From Melittangium boletus DSM 14713 (lineage in GTDB: Bacteria; Myxococcota; Myxococcia; Myxococcales; Myxococcaceae), in assembly GCF_002305855.1 (NCBI RefSeq), contig NZ_CP022163.1, positions 9,677,765-9,741,764 on the forward strand: a stretch of 64,000 nucleotides of DNA, in the 5' to 3' direction. The notes beneath the pieces are model-generated. The model worked only from the letters and a program-made list of their open reading frames with translations. It ran no database searches and had not been told where the DNA came from. The position numbers were made by a program, and so were the translations under genes. Below, piece after piece: positions 59,925 through 64,000 of this stretch (positions are counted from its first letter, which is position 1; every line of letters begins with the position of its first letter).

Positions 59925-62144
59925 TCAGTACTGGTACTTGACCTCGCCGAAGACGCTCAGCGGCGGCGCGGGGAATCCATGGGACTCCTCGTACTTGGCG
60001 TTGAAGAGGTTGGAGCCCAGCAGCGACACCGTCAGGCCCTTGGTGACGTTGGCGCCCACGCGCGCGTTGGTGGTGAGGTAGCTGGGCAGCTGCACGCGCT
60101 CGAGCACTCCCGAGGTCGGGTTGGCCAGGTAGCCCGGATCGAAGCGCGAGCCCACGAAGAGCACATACAGCTCCGCGAAGGCCACCTTGGCGAAGTTCGT
60201 CCGGCCTCGCGCGTACACGCGGTGCCTGGGCGCGTAGTCGAGTGCCTGCTCGGGGCGGCTGCCCGAGGCGAGCGAGCGCGCGTCGAGCAACTGGTAGGCC
60301 ACGTCGAAGGAGGAGTTGATGGCGGCCACCTGCGCGGCGGCCTCCAGCTCGAGTCCCAGTACGCGCGCGTCACCGATGTTCTCGAAGCGCGACGTGGAGC
60401 CGAAGAGCAGCTCCTGGTTGATGAAGTTCTTGGCCAGGTTGTAGAAGCCCGTTCCCGTCAGACGCACCGTGCGGTTGAAGGGCCAGAAATCGACCGAGGC
60501 CTCCACGGTGTCCAACGTCTCGGCGCGCAGCGAGCCATTGCCGATGAGCGTGGCCGCGTACATCTGCTGGTTGATGGCCAGCTCCGCGAGCGTGGGCGCG
60601 CGGAAGGCGCGGCCGTAGTTGGCGCGCAGGGTCAGGTCCGGCCGCGCGTGGAACACGGCGCTCGCGCGCGGCGAGAGCTGATCCGTCCGGGCCTGCCACA
60701 CCGTCTCCGGGATGAGGTAGCGGTCGTAGCGCGCGCCGGCGCTGAGCACGAGCTGGCTCAGGGGCCGGTACTCCGCGTCGACGAAGCCGCCGAGGATCTG
60801 CTGGCGCGTGTCGTCCAACGTCAGGCCGGGCAGCACGTTGGAGTTGTTGACCACGTCGTTCTTGTAGTCACCGCCGAAGGTGACCGTCACGTCGCCGAGC
60901 GACAGCAGGCCACGGGCCTCACCGCCCAGCCGGCGCCGCTTGCCCAGCGCGGACTGCGGGGTGTTCTCCACGAAGGCGTTCTCCAGCTCCACCTCGCGGC
61001 GCTTGAAGAACGTGTACGCCTGGGCGAACACGCGCAGGTTGTCCGTCACCTGCTGATCGACCTGGGCGCTCGCGTTGAAGTTCTGCACGTGCTCCATGTC
61101 GTTGGGCGTGTAGTGGCAACGGCCGCAGTTGCCCACGGTGGACAGCTGCTGGCCGCCCGGACGCCCGATGTCCGCGCTCGTGAAGGACGCGTCCAGCGAT
61201 ACGCCCTTCACGTTCACCTTGCCGCTCACCTGGTGCACCAGGGAGCTCTCGTTGGTGTCCACCTGGCCCGTCTTCGGATCGTTGAAGAGCTGAGGGCCAT
61301 CCGAGCTCAGGCCGTAGTAGCTCACGAGCGCTTCCACCGGCCCACCCCGCCCCGCCGCCGTCGCCTGGGCGCGGAAGGTGTTGTTCTGGCCCGCGAGCAC
61401 CCGTCCATCCACGCCGAAGTCGCGCCCCTCCTGCATCAGGTCCGAGGGCTGGCGCTGGATGATGTTGATGACGCCGCTGAAGGCGTTGGAGCCGTAGAGC
61501 GAGGAGCCCGGGCCGCGGATGACCTCGATCTGCTTGAGGTTGTTGAGCGGCGTGGTCTCGTCCGCGTAGAACTGGCCCGTCCACGGGTCCGTCAGGGGCC
61601 GGCCGTCCTGCAACAGCAGCAGGCGGTTGGACAGGTAGTTGGAGCCCAGACCTCGCGCGCTCACCGCCGCCTTGCGCATGGAGCCACGCCGGCACTCCAT
61701 GCCAGGGAAGTACTGGATGGCCTCGCAGAGGGTGAACTGGCCGGTGCCCTCCAGCTCCTCGGCGGGAATCCAGGAGATGGTCATCGGCACGTCCGCGATG
61801 CGCTGGCTGCGCTTGGACGCCGTGGACACCATCGCCTCGCTCAGGAGCTGCTGCACGGACTCCTCGAGCGAATCCGCGCCTTGGGCGGCGGCGAGCGGAT
61901 CCGGGATGTCCACGCTGGCCAGGCCCGACGGAGGCGGCAGGGGCCGCGACATGGCCGGTCCCGTGAAGGGCGCGCGCTGGGGAACGTTGGACGTGGCGGG
62001 AGGCGGCAGCGGCTTGCTCGCCTTGGGCGCGTCCGGAGTCCGTTTGGACGTCTGCGCCATGCCGGTGCCGGCGGTGATCAGACACGCCAGAGCGAGGAGC
62101 TGAGCCGCCGTGCCGCGCGGCCACGCGATTCGAGTCGAGTGCAT
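59925..62144 (-). CDS. TonB-dependent outer-membrane receptor
   Basis: This 739-residue protein has a signal peptide (about residues 1-30), a Pro-rich stretch and a plug domain. The plug includes VPMTISWIPAEELEGTGQFT, AVSARGLGSNYLSNRLLLLQ and IEVIRGPGSSLYGSNAFSGV. A 22-strand-type barrel follows and ends FGEVKYQY. It imports a large ligand such as a siderophore or cobalamin-like compound using TonB energy. Odd feature: a CGRCH motif (GNCGRCHYTPNDMEH, about residues 337-351) that resembles a c-type haem site or a metal clamp in an external loop. It lies 169 bp after the PhnD-like gene on the same strand. Confidence 0.9.
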   Translation of the reverse strand: MHSTRIAWPRGTAAQLLALACLITAGTGMAQTSKRTPDAPKASKPLPPPATSNVPQRAPFTGPAMSRPLPPPSGLASVDIPDPLAAAQGADSLEESVQQLLSEAMVSTASKRSQRIADVPMTISWIPAEELEGTGQFTLCEAIQYFPGMECRRGSMRKAAVSARGLGSNYLSNRLLLLQDGRPLTDPWTGQFYADETTPLNNLKQIEVIRGPGSSLYGSNAFSGVINIIQRQPSDLMQEGRDFGVDGRVLAGQNNTFRAQATAAGRGGPVEALVSYYGLSSDGPQLFNDPKTGQVDTNESSLVHQVSGKVNVKGVSLDASFTSADIGRPGGQQLSTVGNCGRCHYTPNDMEHVQNFNASAQVDQQVTDNLRVFAQAYTFFKRREVELENAFVENTPQSALGKRRRLGGEARGLLSLGDVTVTFGGDYKNDVVNNSNVLPGLTLDDTRQQILGGFVDAEYRPLSQLVLSAGARYDRYLIPETVWQARTDQLSPRASAVFHARPDLTLRANYGRAFRAPTLAELAINQQMYAATLIGNGSLRAETLDTVEASVDFWPFNRTVRLTGTGFYNLAKNFINQELLFGSTSRFENIGDARVLGLELEAAAQVAAINSSFDVAYQLLDARSLASGSRPEQALDYAPRHRVYARGRTNFAKVAFAELYVLFVGSRFDPGYLANPTSGVLERVQLPSYLTTNARVGANVTKGLTVSLLGSNLFNAKYEESHGFPAPPLSVFGEVKYQY

Positions 62145-62218
62145 CGTTCTCTACGTCCCACGAGGTGAAGGAGTTGGAGCCGAGGACACGAGCGGGGCCG
62201 CGGAAGGCACGCTCCCCG

Positions 62219-62237
62219 AGCCGTCATTGCGACGGCT
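62219..62237. terminator. Small hairpin downstream of PhnD-like gene
   Basis: AGCCGTC-ATTGC-GACGGCT forms a perfect 7-bp stem in the gap between the PhnD-like stop and the TonB receptor start. It might be a weak terminator or attenuator. I see no riboswitch signature here. Confidence 0.35.
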
Positions 62238-62313
62238 GTCCCTGAGCGCCTGATGGTTGACAGGTGAGCAGTCTAGCGTCGCGGCGAGGCAAAAGTCGCC
62301 CCCCATTCCCGAC

Positions 62314-63225
62314 TCAGTCGTCGGGCTGCTCCGCCGCCACGTCCAGGGCATCCGCGAAGGACGGCAACACGGGTTGGAGCACCGAGGGCTCCAGCAGAGC
62401 CCGCGTCTCCACCCGCAGTGCGGGCGAGTCCGCGAACACGGGCTGGCGGCGCGGGGGGCCCGAGGCGAGCAGCTTGCGCAGGTCGTCCACCTCGTGGCCC
62501 TGGGGCGCGACGAAGGCACCGAAGGGCGCCACCGGCTCGAGCTTCCGCAGGTTCTCCGTCAATTCGTCCGCATCGCCGCGCATGCCCATGAGGACGGCGC
62601 CGGGCACCTTGCCGCTCTTGAAGAGCACCCGCATGCCGTCGGGCACGTGCGCCAGCGGCACCAGCGCGGCCTCGGCGCCCTTGGCCTCGAGCATCTTGAG
62701 CGCGGACTCCACGTTGGGCACCGGCGTCAACTTGAAGTGCTTCTTGGCGTCCAGGTCGCCCGCGAACACCACGTTGGTGACGAAGCGGGGATCCGCCGCG
62801 CCCGCGCCCTTGACGAGCGCGAGCCGCTTGCCGGCCAGGTCCTTCACCGAGCCCTTCGCGTTGGAGACGATGGCCCAGCGCTGGGATGTCTCGCCCGCGA
62901 GCGGCGCGAGCGCCACCGGAGTGGCCTTGGCGCCCAACTGCACCGCGGCCCAGGCGTCCACGACGGCGAAGTCGACGATGCCCTCGGAGATGGCCCGGGT
63001 GAAGTCCTCGTAGCGGGCGAAGCTCTTGGCCGCCGTCGGCCGGCCCGTGGCCGTGGACAGTTTGGCGGCGAGCGCCTCGGCGTACTGGAAGCGCTCCTGG
63101 CCATCCGTGAGCGTGGTGGGCAGGAAGACGCCCAGCGTGGCCTTCTTGGCGGCCGCGTGGGCGACGGGCCCCCAGGAGGCGCCCAGCAGCGCGAGACCGA
63201 GGAAGAACGAGCGAAGGCGAATCAT
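62314..63225 (-). CDS. PhnD-like periplasmic binding protein
   Basis: This 303-residue protein has a signal peptide (MIRLRSFFLGLALLGASWGP to about residue 24). The binding fold of the phosphate/phosphonate/phosphite PhnD group is visible in LGVFLPTTLTDGQERFQYAE, YEDFTRAISEGIVDFAVVDA and LAGKRLALVKGAGAADPRFV. Without transporter genes nearby, it may serve as a sensor or ligand-delivery protein for the TonB receptor downstream. It overlaps the preceding TPR gene by 4 bp (ATGA). Confidence 0.8.
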   Translation of the reverse strand: MIRLRSFFLGLALLGASWGPVAHAAAKKATLGVFLPTTLTDGQERFQYAEALAAKLSTATGRPTAAKSFARYEDFTRAISEGIVDFAVVDAWAAVQLGAKATPVALAPLAGETSQRWAIVSNAKGSVKDLAGKRLALVKGAGAADPRFVTNVVFAGDLDAKKHFKLTPVPNVESALKMLEAKGAEAALVPLAHVPDGMRVLFKSGKVPGAVLMGMRGDADELTENLRKLEPVAPFGAFVAPQGHEVDDLRKLLASGPPRRQPVFADSPALRVETRALLEPSVLQPVLPSFADALDVAAEQPDD

Positions 63226-64000
63226 GGCGTGGTCTCCGAGGCGGTGGCGCTGGAGGGAGCCGGCGAGGGGGAGGCCGCTTCATTCAGGCCGTAGATCATC
63301 TGCAGCCGATCCTTCCACTCCCGGACGGAGGCGGCGCGCGTCGCTCCTCCCGCCGCGAGATAGCGGCGATAGGCGTCCACGGCCTCGCCCACGTTGTGAC
63401 GGCGCTCCTGCGCGTCGATGCCGAGGTTGAGCGTGGCCTGGGGAATCGAGCCCTCCAACCGCTGCCAGGTGGCCACGGCGTCCGCGGCCTTGTTGCCCCG
63501 GTAGGCCACGCACGCGAGGTTGTGCTGCAGCGCGACGTTGTCCGGCGAGAGCGCCAGCGCGGCCTTGAGGGCCTTCTCCGCCACGCGCATGTTGCCAGTG
63601 GCGTAGGCGCGCTCGGCCTCGCGGCGGTACAGGGCACTGGTGAAGTTCGCCGTCCACTGCGCCTGTTCGGGAATGGGGCGCTTGGTGGCCAGCGTGAGCG
63701 CGCGGCGGGACTGCGGCAGTTGATCCTTCAGGTAGAGCACGAAGGCATCCGCGAGCTGACGGGTATTGGGCCTCGCCCAGTCCGGCATCGGCGTGAGGGA
63801 GCGCTTGAGACCCGCGCTCGCGTCACCGAAGCGGCCTTCTTGCGCCTGGGCGAGCGCCTTGGTGAAGCTGGCCAGCCGGCCCAGCTCCGAGGAGCCACCG
63901 CCAACCCCCGCGCGCTCCGCGGCTTCCACGTCCTGACGGGCACCCGCGCCATCTCCGGCCTCCAGCCGGGCGAAGGCGCGGCGCAGGTGGGCGCGCGAGA
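63222..64000 (-). CDS. TPR-repeat protein, N-terminus beyond window
   Basis: The visible 258 residues are open at the right edge; the frame continues unbroken to position 64000 (SRAHLRRAFARLEAGDGAGA at the edge). TPR-like helical pairs are seen, such as LKAALALSPDNVALQHNLAC and RREAERAYATGNMRVAEKAL. A Ser/Pro-rich tail ends the protein. It probably acts as a periplasmic or membrane-linked scaffold, translated together with the PhnD-like gene downstream. Confidence 0.8.
   Translation of the reverse strand, partial: SRAHLRRAFARLEAGDGAGARQDVEAAERAGVGGGSSELGRLASFTKALAQAQEGRFGDASAGLKRSLTPMPDWARPNTRQLADAFVLYLKDQLPQSRRALTLATKRPIPEQAQWTANFTSALYRREAERAYATGNMRVAEKALKAALALSPDNVALQHNLACVAYRGNKAADAVATWQRLEGSIPQATLNLGIDAQERRHNVGEAVDAYRRYLAAGGATRAASVREWKDRLQMIYGLNEAASPSPAPSSATASETTP

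Noticed and set aside
62145..62313. Possible cobalamin riboswitch before the TonB receptor
   Set aside because: I looked for the B12-box and the long conserved core and found neither; only a 7-bp hairpin is present.

Overview
The window is about 64 kb of GC-rich DNA whose gene content points to a myxobacterium, probably of the Archangium/Cystobacter/Myxococcus group. The evidence is a stand-alone groEL with a CIRCE operator, several response regulators and CheW-like proteins, a Ser/Thr kinase with a proline-rich juxtamembrane region, Cys-rich surface lipoproteins, and two lipoprotein toxins built like the SitA kin-discrimination toxins. No plasmid or phage backbone is visible, so this reads as chromosome with accessory patches.

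Layout. 1-10 kb is housekeeping: the 5' part of eno, an ADP-ribosylglycohydrolase-like protein, an SRPBCC protein, glpX, a thioesterase, a secreted alkaline phosphatase, nadC and valS (with a histone-H1-like tail). 10-17.6 kb is signalling: a receiver protein with a Pro/Gly repeat linker, a CheW-like protein, a receiver-GGDEF cyclase, a hybrid histidine kinase, CIRCE-controlled groEL and a CheY-like receiver. At 18.8 kb lies a selenocysteine tRNA gene. A second copy of its 3' part at 22.5 kb closes a 3.6 kb island holding a SitA-like tRNase toxin and a row of small immunity-type genes. 22.6-28.4 kb is a redox/terpenoid-type metabolic block: three TetR regulators, each next to a palindromic operator, with an FAD monooxygenase, a ferredoxin-P450 pair and a Coq4-like protein.

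28.4-34.5 kb is accessory DNA: a secreted orphan protein, an IS66 remnant and a large surface lipoprotein, bracketed by an inverted 53-bp repeat. 34.5-38.4 kb encodes a GH92 mannosidase and an orphan sugar-binding lipoprotein. 38.4-43.6 kb is a tightly packed five-gene minus-strand operon (sigma-like factor, small HTH-like protein, ImmA/IrrE-type protease, NurA-like protein, HerA-type ATPase). This is the best candidate in the window for an undescribed genome-defence or DNA-damage system. 43.9-45.5 kb holds an N-acyl amino acid synthase-like protein next to a haem-oxygenase-fold diiron protein. 46.0-48.4 kb is a second SitA-like toxin with a pentapeptide-repeat partner.

48.4-54.6 kb has a LuxR regulator, then TetR, a membrane hydroxylase, a two-subunit molybdenum hydroxylase of the isoquinoline oxidoreductase type and a dihaem cytochrome. 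54.6-64 kb, all on the minus strand, runs from a truncated TPR protein through a PhnD-like binding protein, a TonB-dependent receptor, an anti-sigma-type ATPase and a STAS/zinc-ribbon Ser/Thr kinase to a DACNV-type sensor protein.

All family assignments come from reading motifs and recalling families; no database search was run.
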